From: Trichomonas tenax
Taxonomy: Eukaryota; Parabasalia; Trichomonadida; Trichomonadidae
Direction: 5' to 3'
Assembly (NCBI GenBank): GCA_023091735.1
Contig: JALKBU010000437.1
Coordinates: 1-40,184 of the forward strand
DNA length: 40,184 nt
Shown: piece after piece, positions 19,011 through 29,184 of the stretch
Layout: every line of letters starts with the position of its first letter
Numbering within the stretch: the first letter of the stretch is position 1
Notes under the pieces: generated by a model
What the model saw: the letters and a program-made list of their open reading frames with translations, nothing else
The model's database searches: none
What the model was told of the DNA's origin: nothing
Made by a program: the position numbers and the translations under genes

Positions 19011-20442
19011 TGGATATTTATATTCATTTTATTTGGGTACAATCAAATTGGATTTATCAGAAATTTGAAATTTTTCCATCAAATTCAAAAATGCAAAATC
19101 TGTGTATTAACGATGTCGAAATTCCTGAAGAAGTAAATAGCATCGTTTCAATCACTGAAAAGCTATGGAATGCAGACTCTAGTTGCATCGGTCAAATTGC
19201 CCATGAAATCTCGAATCTTTTAGAAGCTCATCATGAATTAACTCGACTTTTCTCTGATGCAATCATGTATATAGCATGGAGAAGAATTAAATCAATGCGC
19301 ACATTTATGCAAATATATTACAAAGCAATAAAGTCTTTTAATGAACATAAAAAATTTAATAATTTTCAAAATGAAGGTTTATTAATTGCTATAGCTTGAG
19401 ATGATGTCGGTGAATTGAAATCAATATTCGCTGCATAAAAAATAGATATCAATGATAAATATCAAATACAAGTTGGACACCAAAAACTTAAGGAACTCAG
19501 TCCACTTCAGTTTGCATTCAAAGTTGGTTCAGGAAAGTGTTATAGATATCTAAAGGAACTTGATGCAAAAGCAGATTGCGATTTGGAAAAATATGCTATC
19601 GAGGGAGGAAACAAAGATATTATAATTTCATTATATAATGAAGGATGTGATTTCCATGGTTTTCTACCAAAAGCAATAAAGAATCATCATAATGATGTCG
19701 CACAATGGTTAATTGATAATTATCCAGATTCAAAGTGTCTAATAGTCACCGCATTGTGCCGTTTCAATTATCCTGCTGCATGTTTTCTTGAAATAGGATG
19801 TTCAGTAAATGAAATAAAATGCGTCCATCATATGCCCATTATGGAATCTATCAATATAATTTTCAAGTATTCATCAATTCGCTATTTACAGTGCAATGAG
19901 ATACAACACAATCCATTGAATTTTGCAGTTTATTATTCATCAATAAATCTCGTTCGATTTCTCTTGAAAGATGGAGCTGAAATCAATCAGATGCTGAAAA
20001 TAATTCATTCGATAAATTATGGAATCTATTATTGTGTTATTGTATTCATCACACTTTTTCTTTGGTATTTATTGAATCTTATTGGAAGATTTCATTATAT
20101 CATATTGCAGGCAGATATATGATTCATTATTTGTTATTGGATTAAGAGCAATTCATTATATTATGAAGGGACAAGACCTATATATAATGCAATTGACAAT
20201 GGAGACATGGAAATGCTGAAGTTCTTATTGGAAAATGGTGCTGATATAGATTCGCCCGTGCATAAAATTCTTCAATAAGTTTTTTGGAATTCACAAATAC
20301 ATTATTGCATTCATTATTTATTGATTGCAGACTTCCAATAAATTTCTTGCACTACGCAGAAATGAGAAGAAATGAAGAAATTATTTCATATTTGAAGCAA
20401 ATCATTGCAGAAGGACAAAAAAGGATTTTACATTTTAATTGA
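19011..20442 (+). pseudogene. Broken DUF3447-type ankyrin-repeat protein gene
   Basis: The start ATG follows an initiator. One frame runs through the N-terminal helical part, an in-frame TGA at 19397-19399 and a TAA at 19436-19438. It then continues with SPLQFAFKVGSGKCYRYL, KYAIEGGNKDIIISLYNEG and AIKNHHNDVAQWLIDNY. These are hallmarks of the DUF3447 domain with ankyrin repeats that is heavily expanded in trichomonads. Ankyrin units follow (NFAVYYSSINLVRFLLKDGAEIN; AIDNGDMEMLKFLLENGADID; FLHYAEMRRNEEIISYL), separated by AT-rich inserts that break the frame, up to a TGA at 20440-20442. Multiple lesions make this a pseudogene unless the inserts are spliced. Confidence 0.8.
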
Positions 20443-21378
20443 AAAAAAAATCTCTTATCTCAAATCAAAATGAGGATATTTTTAGCTTCACGAAAGTTGG
20501 TCAATTTACAGTAATATTCTTTTTATTTCTGTAGTAACACTATATATGATGCCTAATATCTACCCTATGAGAATGGAGCAAATCAGCTGGGTGGAAGGAG
20601 TGCAAACACCTTTATTAATGAATCGGAAATCATAGACATCACCCTTGCGAATTAAATATTATTAGGATTGGGAACTTGTCATTTGCATAATTGAGTTTAT
20701 CCAGTTTGTCTTAAATATATGATTGGGAACTTGTCTTAAATTAAATATAATTTAGTCCCTATATTACTTAAGTCAATATATATTATTGGAAAAAGCACTA
20801 TCTATTCTTCAAATTTGAAATAATCGTGAATTATTTTTGAAATCAAGGGGAAAATATGGGAACATATGTTAGAAAAGAATCGAAAAACATTGTTTAAATA
20901 CATACACATAAATTGCATACATTCATTTCTTTGTAATAACAACAGAAAGTGCTCAAAACAATTAAATCAAAAATGATATTCCAATCAGGAAGAAGGGTGC
21001 TCACACTACTTTACTCTGATAAGGTCCAACGAAGTTATAAATAAGGCGTTCTTTTTTAAAAAAAAAAAATTATTGTTTTGCAAAATTATCGAACATCGAA
21101 TTCAATTAACAAAAACAATGATATCAATGAATCAATGTCAGAATCAATAAAGGAACAAAGGAATAAAAAAGAAAACATCGAAATATGATATAAAACTGCA
21201 CGTTATAACCACTTTTTCTTTCTCAAAAATTTGACCAAACACTTTGAAAAAAATTTCACAGGGATTTCAGAAAGTTAATTCTTCGTTTTATTTCGATTTG
21301 TGTCCATTATGATGAATTGTATCGAATTATCATGTTATTTTAGATGTTTAAGATTACTTTATAGAATTATCGGAACTT
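20443..21378. other. Spacer with a 15-bp direct repeat
   Basis: No gene seen. GATTGGGAACTTGTC occurs at 20666-20680 and 20721-20735 (55-base period). A T6A12-like tract lies near 21055-21070. Confidence 0.55.
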
Positions 21379-21409
21379 TTCATTCAATTGTTTAAGTTAA
21401 AATTTTTAA

Positions 21410-22270
21410 TGCTAATGATCATCACATTGGCCGAGAAATATTTCCTTCAACGCGCGGCTGATGAAGTGACGAAGCTCTCGAAGCCTTATTTCTGTACCTT
21501 TTTCATTGACAAATATGAACCAATGATATTTGAATTAGGACAAATTTCGGTTGTTGAGGGAGAAGATATTATAATTGAGACTCTCTATGACAGATCAGTA
21601 CAGTACCTTATAAAGAAAGGCTTTGTCACTGTTTTTAATTCGAAATCAAACTTCATTAAAGTGCATTCATGCGTTTCGAAATTTATTAATCTGTATTCCA
21701 TTTTTTCAACTGGCTGTGACTTAGGACGTGATGATATATTGATTCGAACAAATTATAACAGAGATTTATTCGAACCGTTAAATATTAACGAGAGCGTCAG
21801 TATAATCTATTTTTCTGATATCCCTTATATTAAATAAGCATTTCGCAAGCTGATCAGGCCAATGTAACACTAATTATCAATAGATCTCGAATTGAAGCAA
21901 ATTCTTTAGCGAACTATACAAATAACGATGTTAGAACGATGTTCCTTAGGACTTCTGGAAAGAAAACAACTAAATTTTCAATACATTTTGAGAATGATCA
22001 AGACGATCCAAATCCTAATGTTACAAATAGAGTCGTTTGTTGCAATCGTCATTTCTTGCTGTATTTGCAAATTTACTTGTTGCGGCCATAAAAAAGCAGG
22101 AGAGCTCGGTAGCTATCGAAGAACACATAAATCAAGAGCCGGATGAAAAGGAACAAATAGTATCAATTGATAATATAACTCCTGCAATACCAACACATGA
22201 GATGAATGAAATCACAATTATAGAAGAGCCAAGCTCTTCCGAACAATCTGTTCAGATAACCTTAAATTAA
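21410..22270 (+). pseudogene. Broken signal-peptide/transmembrane surface protein gene
   Basis: The first part (ATG at 21410, TAA at 21835) has a hydrophobic start (LMLMIITLA) and then an unrecognised domain with FCTFFIDKYEP and CDLGRDDILIRTNYNRD. Shifting frame after 21837 recovers further coding sequence (ANVTLIINRSRIEANSLANYT, then NVTNRVV). Another shift gives a hydrophobic FVAIVISCCICKF span with adjacent cysteines, and a last shift gives an acidic tail ending VQITLN at 22270. Extracellular domain, single C-terminal span and acidic cytoplasmic tail is the common layout of trichomonad surface proteins. At least three frameshifts show it is broken. The family is not recognised. Confidence 0.55.
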
Positions 22271-22689
22271 CGGACGAATGCTGATGTAGCAACAGTTTTT
22301 TCTGTTTGAATTAACTCACAGATATCTATCATGATCTAATTGAGTTGCTTTGAATAAATTACGCTTTATTTCAATTGCATTCATCAAATTTAAAGCCGAA
22401 TTTTGCTAATGAATCAATTATAGCTTATGATATTAAAACATGCTTTGGGATCTCCTTTTATTATCGATAATAAAGTGATTGTAAGTAATTCGCGAATAAT
22501 CGTTATTAAAGTTATAATCAACTTTGTTTCGATGTTGATTTCTTCATTGTAATGAAATGTGTTAATTCCTTGAATATAGCTTAGCATATGTGTACCCATT
22601 ATAAAACAATATGAGAAAACTTTCAGTTAGTAATTTTAAAATCGAAAAAATGATCATGAATGTTAACCCCCTGAATAAAAATATTAGAC
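22271..22689. other. Intergenic spacer, no gene seen
   Basis: A 419-base AT-rich spacer. A reverse-strand frame of 61 codons at 22414-22599 has biased composition and no promoter; I do not support it. Confidence 0.55.
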
Positions 22690-22694
22690 CCTTT
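22690..22694 (+). promoter_or_regulatory. CCTTT (M5-type) promoter motif
   Basis: CCTTT lies 17 bases before the ATG at 22712. CCTTT is a known trichomonad core motif that can replace the initiator; the ribosomal gene at 27171 uses the same motif. Confidence 0.45.
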
Positions 22695-22711
22695 TTAATA
22701 ATATTGGTTCA

Positions 22712-25417
22712 ATGTTTGCTGATTTCGTTGACTCTCTGCCGAAAATTAGCAACGAAAACATCACCATTGTCCGATTGAACTGGTTGAAGCAGTTTAATCA
22801 ATTCACAAATGTTTCAATTGGAAATCCAATAATTTTAAATTCTTTAGCAGACGAATTATACGAAAAATTACATTTGATTATGAGCAGTGAGATCAATGTA
22901 AAAACTATTCAAGCAGAAAAATTCATCTCTTACATTCTAAATCTTCCAGATGAATTGATCAATTTTAAAAACTTCACATTTTCAGACGATAATATCTTCA
23001 CACAATTACTTAAGAAAGTTCAAGACTATGAAATACTTCTAAGTGAAGAAATCGTTAAAAAATTAGAGTTAATATGTCCACTCTTAATTCGCAGCAATTT
23101 TGATCTTATTTTTACAAACAATAGCTTAGTCAATATGCTAAAAGTATGTCAAACTATTCCTTCATTAAATAATTTTCTTCAAGCAATTCAAATTCACTGT
23201 TTGATTCATCAACTACAAGTCAATCTCGCGCAAAAATCATTTTTCTCAACAATAATTTGTACAATTTCAAAAGCATTATATGAATTTTCAAAATCGAAAT
23301 TTTCATTCACTATTCTTCCTTATTTAACAAAAGAACTTGTTTTGATTATCCCTGATATCATTAAGGTTGCTTTTGTTGAGGGATTCAATAAAACCGAAAA
23401 AATATTATTAATCAAATACATTCCATTAGCAATGTTAGCAATTGCCACTGTTTTTCCAATAACGCTAGAGCTTATTGAATGGAGAAAGTATCTAGATTTC
23501 TTTTGGAAACCAATTGATAGTATTCTAGAAATTTGCCCAGATTATGATTTTTGTTTAACAAAGCCTGAATTATGCAGTTCTCAGTGCATTTGCCATAACG
23601 TTTTTGCAATGATGACGTCACACAGATTGTTTTTTCATCTTTCAAATCAAAATGATGCTGGTATTTATTTGCGTTTTCTTCATATGTTGGCGGCAACAAG
23701 TCCTGTTGGACAAAATGCAGTAATTCGAGCAATTCTCAATATAGGAAACCTCAACTTTTTTGAGCAGTCCAAAAAATCATATAACAAAATGCTTTCGAAG
23801 CACACAAATGAAACATTCCAGTTATTAATAGATATATTCCAGAATAATTATTCACTCGATCTTATGGAGATTGATAAAATCTTTGAATTTTCAAGAATCT
23901 CAATTAATTATGTTCCTCAACCCCAAAAAATCGGATATGAACTAATCACGAGGCTCTTTAATCCATTCAAGAAATTGAAGAATTCTTTATTACCAGAGCT
24001 TTCTAGGTCAGTGGACTCGATTTTCTATCATTTAGATATTGGAGCATCTTATGAAATATTAACAAGTCATTTTCTTCAGCAAGCGAAAAGGATATTAGAA
24101 GAAACAATGAAAACAAATATTTGCATATTAGATTTTAGATTTGCTATAATGTTTGCTCACACTTGCGCTTCAATGATGATGCTTTCAAATAGATTAAGAT
24201 CCATAGAATTCAAATTTAATACGTTCTACTCTGTTGAATTCATTTTAAGGATGTTTGATCATATTCTTTCATTCAGTAACATCACTGTTCCTCGAAACAG
24301 TGAAGATATGAATTATTATAAATCTGTAATGATAAGAGAAATAGAAAGATTTTGTTCTGTTTTACCAATATTCTCAGAAACATTCTTTTCATCATGTTTT
24401 GCACTTGTCAATGAGTCTCATGCTTCTTTAGCCTTTGCAGCAACTGTTTTGTTCTCTAAGACACTTGAAATAGATGAAAAACTTCAATTCCCACATTTTG
24501 GATCAAAATTAGTTTCAGAAACGCCATGTTTACCATGGGAATGGGCCCTTCATTTTGTTTCTTCGGATTCACCAATTGTTCACTACACTGCAATCAATTG
24601 CCTTCAAATCCTTATTTTAAGGCAGCAAGACAAGTTCAACTTTGAAGTTTTTGAGTCTATTATTTCATTATTAAAAAAGAACAAATCTGGAAAGTTACTC
24701 AATGCTCTTTTTATTCTTCTTTCAGAATCAAATGGTATTGTTAAGAATCAGATCTTCAATTGTGGAATGGAAGAAATTCTTACGAATTCTATTCTTGAAA
24801 TATATTTCAAAGATAATTTCAAAGAAAAGAGTTGGGAACTCAATAAGATCGCCTGCGGTTTGATTTATTGCATCATATCTGATACATTCTCAGGTAACTT
24901 TAGTTATATGATCAAGAAAGATGTTATTGCTGCAATAACCACGAAACTATGGCGTCTTTATAGTATTCTTCAAAAGAATAAGAATTACAAGATATTACTG
25001 AATATTTTATCATTGATGTCGAGACTCTGTGAGAATACAACATTCATTGCTGAAACATTTTGTAGTGATATATCATTGAATTTCCAAGATATTGGCGACA
25101 AATCAATTCAAGCTACATGCTATGATTTAGCGATTAGAACGATTCTGATCGTTAATAGATATAATCATGAATACGGAAAGATATTGTATGATATGATTAA
25201 CCAGACTGATTTAACACAGTTCAAGAACGGAGATTATGTCACAAAGTTAATGAACAATGAAATTGTTGACCAAGATGAAATTAATTTCACTCCTTGTGAA
25301 GGAGAATGTAACAACGATCTCGAGGTTCAATATCTTTGCAGAAACTCCATTTTCTTCCATGTCCTTTCAGATGATCATTTCTTCTCTCCTAATGTGATAT
25401 CGTCACATGATATATAA
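22712..25417 (+). CDS. Large helical protein of unknown function (901 aa)
   Basis: A long intact frame with normal codon use, a CCTTT promoter motif and a TAAA-embedded stop (25415-25418), so it is very probably a real gene. The product is almost entirely amphipathic and hydrophobic helices rich in Leu, Ile, Phe, Asn and Ser, in the style of an ARM/HEAT-type alpha-solenoid. There is no signal peptide and no clear membrane segment. A cysteine cluster (CPDYDFCLTKPELCSSQCIC) near residues 275-293 is the only distinctive motif and could be a metal site or simply a Cys-rich loop. I do not recognise the family. A karyopherin-like or scaffold role would be a guess from the architecture alone. Confidence 0.75.
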   Translation: MFADFVDSLPKISNENITIVRLNWLKQFNQFTNVSIGNPIILNSLADELYEKLHLIMSSEINVKTIQAEKFISYILNLPDELINFKNFTFSDDNIFTQLLKKVQDYEILLSEEIVKKLELICPLLIRSNFDLIFTNNSLVNMLKVCQTIPSLNNFLQAIQIHCLIHQLQVNLAQKSFFSTIICTISKALYEFSKSKFSFTILPYLTKELVLIIPDIIKVAFVEGFNKTEKILLIKYIPLAMLAIATVFPITLELIEWRKYLDFFWKPIDSILEICPDYDFCLTKPELCSSQCICHNVFAMMTSHRLFFHLSNQNDAGIYLRFLHMLAATSPVGQNAVIRAILNIGNLNFFEQSKKSYNKMLSKHTNETFQLLIDIFQNNYSLDLMEIDKIFEFSRISINYVPQPQKIGYELITRLFNPFKKLKNSLLPELSRSVDSIFYHLDIGASYEILTSHFLQQAKRILEETMKTNICILDFRFAIMFAHTCASMMMLSNRLRSIEFKFNTFYSVEFILRMFDHILSFSNITVPRNSEDMNYYKSVMIREIERFCSVLPIFSETFFSSCFALVNESHASLAFAATVLFSKTLEIDEKLQFPHFGSKLVSETPCLPWEWALHFVSSDSPIVHYTAINCLQILILRQQDKFNFEVFESIISLLKKNKSGKLLNALFILLSESNGIVKNQIFNCGMEEILTNSILEIYFKDNFKEKSWELNKIACGLIYCIISDTFSGNFSYMIKKDVIAAITTKLWRLYSILQKNKNYKILLNILSLMSRLCENTTFIAETFCSDISLNFQDIGDKSIQATCYDLAIRTILIVNRYNHEYGKILYDMINQTDLTQFKNGDYVTKLMNNEIVDQDEINFTPCEGECNNDLEVQYLCRNSIFFHVLSDDHFFSPNVISSHDI

Positions 25418-26762
25418 AGATATAAATTGTTTGATTTTTCCAAAAGAATATTTTTTATTTGTTGCTTAAATTGCAGTGAAACTCATGATATATTAATGGT
25501 AGTATCGAGGTGTGAATGAAACATTTAAAAAACAAATTTACATGTAATTATTATAATAACAAGGTTTAAATATTACTGAATTTGAGCGACCAAAATTGTA
25601 AAATTTTGGATCAAAATATATAATTCATCGGTAAGATTTCCTTTTCTAAGCTCGAACGATAGTTGTCAAGCCGCCAAATAATCGTCAAAGCGGCTTGTCA
25701 TCTCACGCAATTAAGATAACTTTATACACAATATATTTAATTGCTAAATACATTCACTTATTTTTTGAATACTTTGAATACTTTCAAAAATATATCTTAA
25801 AATATTAATCGCTATCGATGATAGAGTAACTACCAAAACAGTTTGATGAAAAAAATAACCTTTAAGGGTCCGTTATAACCAAACTTCCTGTATCGGCCTT
25901 CACTTTTTTTGTGTATTTTTAACTTATTTAGGTACAAGAAAATGTTTAAAAATCACCAAAAAACAACCTTTTTGATTTTGTTTCCCCTCATGCTAAGGAT
26001 TAATTGCTTGGAGTATTGCAGATCGATTTCAACCTTTTAATTATAATATTAATAATCAGCGGAAAAAGGTGATTTTTTAATAAATCTGATAAGAATCTTC
26101 GCATTGTCGCAGCCGTACTTCCTGCGTGAAAACAAAGCAATATTCGATGATTTTAAAGATAATTATACTTTTTCAAAATTTAATAAAGCTACAGTATATC
26201 TACTATTACAAACCAGCTTACAAACAGTGGTTATATATTATCCATATATTAAAGTCATAGTTCAACGAAATTCTAACTATCAATATTTTGGAACTCTTTT
26301 AAAACAAAATTAATTAGCTCCATATTTTACAGAGAGCACCAGCTTTACGCAGTGATATTTAAAGCACTATACATTAAGCATGATATTCATCGTAAGTGCA
26401 TGATGCGATTTCGGCATCCATTAGATCTAAAAATGTGACAACACTTCACCCCAGTTCTCAATTTCAGTCTCATTATTTTCAAGAATCCTCTCACTTACAG
26501 TACCCCATGGGGACACTTATAACACTGCCAAAGTTTCGATCCCCAGTTTTGAGGGTCGCCCGGTTGAAATACTTCTGTTTAAATCAATAATTATATTTGT
26601 GCAGACCTAAGACGAAATGCATTGATTTTCTGTGGGGTTTCCTTGACAATATCAATCTCAATACATAATATTTGCCTCTATTTAATTATTGAATAAAAAA
26701 TTTCATGTGTTCATTCTCTAATACTACAAATACAATATACTTAAGTGAATGGCATTCTGGTT
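25418..26762. other. 1.3-kb spacer with hairpins, no gene
   Basis: No supported gene. A hairpin CAAGCCGC (25667-25674) / GCGGCTTG (25690-25697) has a 15-base loop. A perfect palindrome CCCCATGGGG lies at 26503-26512 with GT/AC outside it, in a GC-richer patch (26450-26580). Short frames at 26104 and 26396 begin with TTG/GTG and lack promoter motifs. Confidence 0.55.
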
Positions 26763-27085
26763 ATAACTTTAATTTGGAATATATTTTGAATATTTTTTCA
26801 AATTGAATTATCAGGAGATTGACCTCAAAAATCATTGAAAATCAGATTCACTGGCTACGTATATACTATGCATAACTCTATTTTGCGAAATTTTTTGAGT
26901 ATTTTTCGATTTATTAATTCAAGAGTTTGGGCTTCCATTCCATGAAATTTAGAATTTATGTGCTATGGGTATACTATGCATAACTTTAAATTACAATATT
27001 TTTCGAATATTTTTAGAATGTTAAATTCGAGTGTTTGTGCTTCCAAACCATGAAATTTAGAATTTATATGTGATCTGTATAATGA
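26763..27085. repeat. Three degenerate tandem copies of a ~108-bp unit upstream of eS6
   Basis: Units begin with ATAACT at 26763, 26872 and 26980 (periods 109 and 108). Copies 2 and 3 are clearly alike: both contain TATACTATGCATAACT at the junction, a TTTCG(A) stretch, and GTTTG.GCTTCCA followed by CCATGAAATTTAGAATTTAT. Copy 1 is more diverged but keeps the order ATAACTTTA, GAATATTTTT, AATT.A..AG. The array ends about 85 bases before the eS6 start. Confidence 0.7.
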
Positions 27086-27160
27086 ACTTAGTGTTAAAAT
27101 GAAGAAATAAAAAGTCATGGTCCAACAAGCAAATTGAACAACTCTGTTCGAATTTTCCAG

Positions 27161-27165
27161 CCTTT
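27161..27165 (+). promoter_or_regulatory. CCTTT (M5-type) promoter motif of eS6
   Basis: CCTTTTCTAA directly precedes the ATG at 27171. CCTTT is the trichomonad core element that overlaps the transcription start of many genes in place of the Inr. The 5' UTR would be under 10 bases. Confidence 0.6.
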
Positions 27166-27170
27166 TCTAA

Positions 27171-27821
27171 ATGAGAATTACTCTCGCTTATCCAGAGAAC
27201 GGCACACAGGTTGTTGTCGACATTGATGATCCAGCCGCCCTCAACGCCCTCTACGAGAAGCGCCTCGGCCAGGATATTGAAGGTGAGAAGCTCGGTGGCC
27301 AATTTAAGGGCTACATCTTCAGAATCGGTGGTGGCTTCGATAAGCAGGGCTTCCCAATGAAGCAGGGTGTTATCACACCACGCCGTATCCGCCTTCTCCT
27401 CAAGGCAGGCACATCATGCTACAGACCACGCAAGGATGGTGAGCGCAAGCGCAAGACAGTCCGTGGCTGCATCATCTCCGACGAAATCTCCGCTCTTCAC
27501 TGCGTTGTCCTCCAGAAGGGTGAGAAGGAAATCGAAGGCCTTACAACAACAGTTGTTCCACGCCGCTTCGGTCCAAAGCGCGCTTCTACACTCCGCGCCA
27601 TGTTCGGTATTGAGGATTCCAAGTTCGATGCTTCCAAACTCGTTCTCAAGCGTGAGGTCAAGCCAGGCAAATTCACACAGCCAAAGGTCCAACGCCTCAT
27701 CACACCACGCCGCGTTGCCCGCAAGAACCGCATGCTCAAGGAGCGCAAGGAGAAGCGTGAGGCTACAAAGAGGAAGGCAGAGCAGTATCAGGCTATGCTC
27801 AAACAGCAGCAGAAGCAGTAA
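27171..27821 (+). CDS. RPS6: 40S ribosomal protein eS6
   Basis: A 216-aa protein with full-length similarity to eukaryotic S6: GGFDKQGFPMKQGV, CYRPRKDGERKRKTVRGCI, GLTTTVVPRRFGPKRAS and KVQRLITPRR are near-invariant family segments. Animal S6 is ~249 aa and ends in an RRLSSLRAS phosphorylation tail. Here the protein stops after a basic KRKAEQYQAMLKQQQKQ helix, so the S6-kinase target serines are absent. Codon use is the most biased in the window (GGC, AAG, CGC), as expected for a highly expressed gene. Very short 5' UTR behind CCTTT; stop in TAAA (27819-27822). It functions in the small ribosomal subunit. Confidence 0.97.
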   Translation: MRITLAYPENGTQVVVDIDDPAALNALYEKRLGQDIEGEKLGGQFKGYIFRIGGGFDKQGFPMKQGVITPRRIRLLLKAGTSCYRPRKDGERKRKTVRGCIISDEISALHCVVLQKGEKEIEGLTTTVVPRRFGPKRASTLRAMFGIEDSKFDASKLVLKREVKPGKFTQPKVQRLITPRRVARKNRMLKERKEKREATKRKAEQYQAMLKQQQKQ

Positions 27822-28146
27822 AATCTTTTTCCGATATTAAATCAAATACGAAATTCGCAAATATTAAAAAAACAAAAAAATATAATCTCAAAAATATGAA
27901 TTTAGAAGCGATATTTGAATTGCCAATATCCCTGATAATATTATATAAAAAAAGAGTATTCAATGGTAAACTTTTATAAATATTTTTTCATTATTCATAA
28001 AGGTTTATGAAAATTGTTTGGCAAGTGTTTTATTGGGGGCTGGCTTATTTTGTGGTGAATGAAGGAAGAATATTTTATATATTTTTTTTATATTAGCTTT
28101 TAAGACAATAAATATTTGGATAAATCACGAGTTAACTATGTAGAAA
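27822..28146. other. Spacer between eS6 and the convergent tetraspanin gene
   Basis: 325 bases of AT-rich sequence serving as 3' regions of two convergent genes. No further feature seen. Confidence 0.6.
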
Positions 28147-28776
28147 TTAGAAATCTTGGATTGGTCTGAGCTGAAGGCGATCGTAATCGGCTCTTTCGAA
28201 TTCGATCCTAGAAATCTCAACGAATACGAAAACAATGTATAAAACGCATGCAAGAACATTAGCAATTGATGCTCCAATGACTTGGTACTTTGAAAAGAAA
28301 TAATTTTTCAATTTTGTCGAGCAGTAGGGATACAAGTGTGCCATTGTGTAGCATTCTTCAGTGAAATACTCGGAGTGCTGTTCGTTATAGCTGCAACATT
28401 CGAATGATTTTTCGAGATGATAAGATGGCTCGCTACAATTCTTTGCCCAGAATCTCTGATACGAAGCGAGGAAAATATCGTTGGAGAAAGAGTAAGTGAC
28501 GAAATTAAAGAATGAAACGCAGCCAATTAATCCTCCAAGGATCGCAAGTGAGAAATGAGCCCATGGATTCGTTCCCTTAACGAATATCAACAGTACAACA
28601 ACGAAAGCAATGACTACAACGAAAGTTACAATAAGATAAATCAAAATAGGCCTCGAAAGAGAGGCAATTTTCTTATTAAATATATAATACAGGACGAACA
28701 CAATCCATCCCAACGTGAGAAGAATGCCGGAGAGGCTCGTGTACATCGCCCACTTCCATTTTTGAGTATCTTTCAT
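28147..28776 (-). CDS. Tetraspanin
   Basis: A 209-aa protein with four membrane spans (about residues 12-33, 44-66, 74-97 and 165-188). A large extracellular loop lies between spans 3 and 4. The loop carries Cys114, the tetraspanin-type CC pair at 127-128 (ECCS, where the family usually has CCG), Cys142 and Cys152, enough for two disulfides. The cytoplasmic tail contains YDRL (198-201), a YxxPhi sorting signal. Tetraspanins organise membrane microdomains; in Trichomonas they are linked to adhesion, exosomes and parasite clumping. The ATG follows an initiator with one base between them. Confidence 0.85.
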   Translation of the reverse strand: MKDTQKWKWAMYTSLSGILLTLGWIVFVLYYIFNKKIASLSRPILIYLIVTFVVVIAFVVVLLIFVKGTNPWAHFSLAILGGLIGCVSFFNFVTYSFSNDIFLASYQRFWAKNCSEPSYHLEKSFECCSYNEQHSEYFTEECYTMAHLYPYCSTKLKNYFFSKYQVIGASIANVLACVLYIVFVFVEISRIEFERADYDRLQLRPIQDF

Positions 28777-28777
28777 T

Positions 28778-28784
28778 TAAATGA
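28778..28784 (-). promoter_or_regulatory. Initiator TCATTTA of the tetraspanin gene
   Basis: On the minus strand TCATTTA ends one base before the ATG at 28776, implying an extremely short 5' UTR. It fits the trichomonad Inr. Confidence 0.6.
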
Positions 28785-29180
28785 GATGTCAATCTGACAA
28801 TATTTTGAGATGGCAGATTCTATAAATTTTTTGTGATTTCATTTATATAGTTCGCGACTTGTTTATTGCCATATATAGGCTACAGTGGTCTGTAGCGTCC
28901 GCTGTTTTTTGATTTACAGGCAATTCTTATGCATTTCGAAATCTGGTTGGAAAAAAGCACCTCTCAAAATGTCATTATGTACCGAAAGTTGTCACGAAAA
29001 AGTGACATAAAAGCGATATTATCTGACATGTAAAGTTGTCGGAATCTCCAGTTTTATTTGTCAAAATATTAATATTTTTGACATGTAAAGTCCTATAATC
29101 ATTCAAATTATGTATTAGTTTTTATTTCAAAATTGCGTCTTATGGGAAGAACTGGGGACTACATTAACACAGGCACCACG
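28785..29180. repeat. Spacer with GACATGTAAAGT direct repeats and a palindrome
   Basis: GACATGTAAAGT occurs at 29025-29036 and 29080-29091. Between them, TGTCAAAATATTAATATTTTTGAC is a near-perfect palindrome (~29059-29083). GTGACATAAAAG at ~29002 is a partial third copy. No gene is present. Confidence 0.5.
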
Positions 29181-29184
29181 CATG

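Noticed and set aside
26520..26560. TTTCGATCCCCAG as the T-arm of a tRNA
   Set aside because: No acceptor, D-arm or anticodon stem could be fitted upstream or downstream.
26104..26590. Short ORFs at 26104 and 26396
   Set aside because: They have non-ATG starts, no motif and lie in a repeat/palindrome-bearing spacer.
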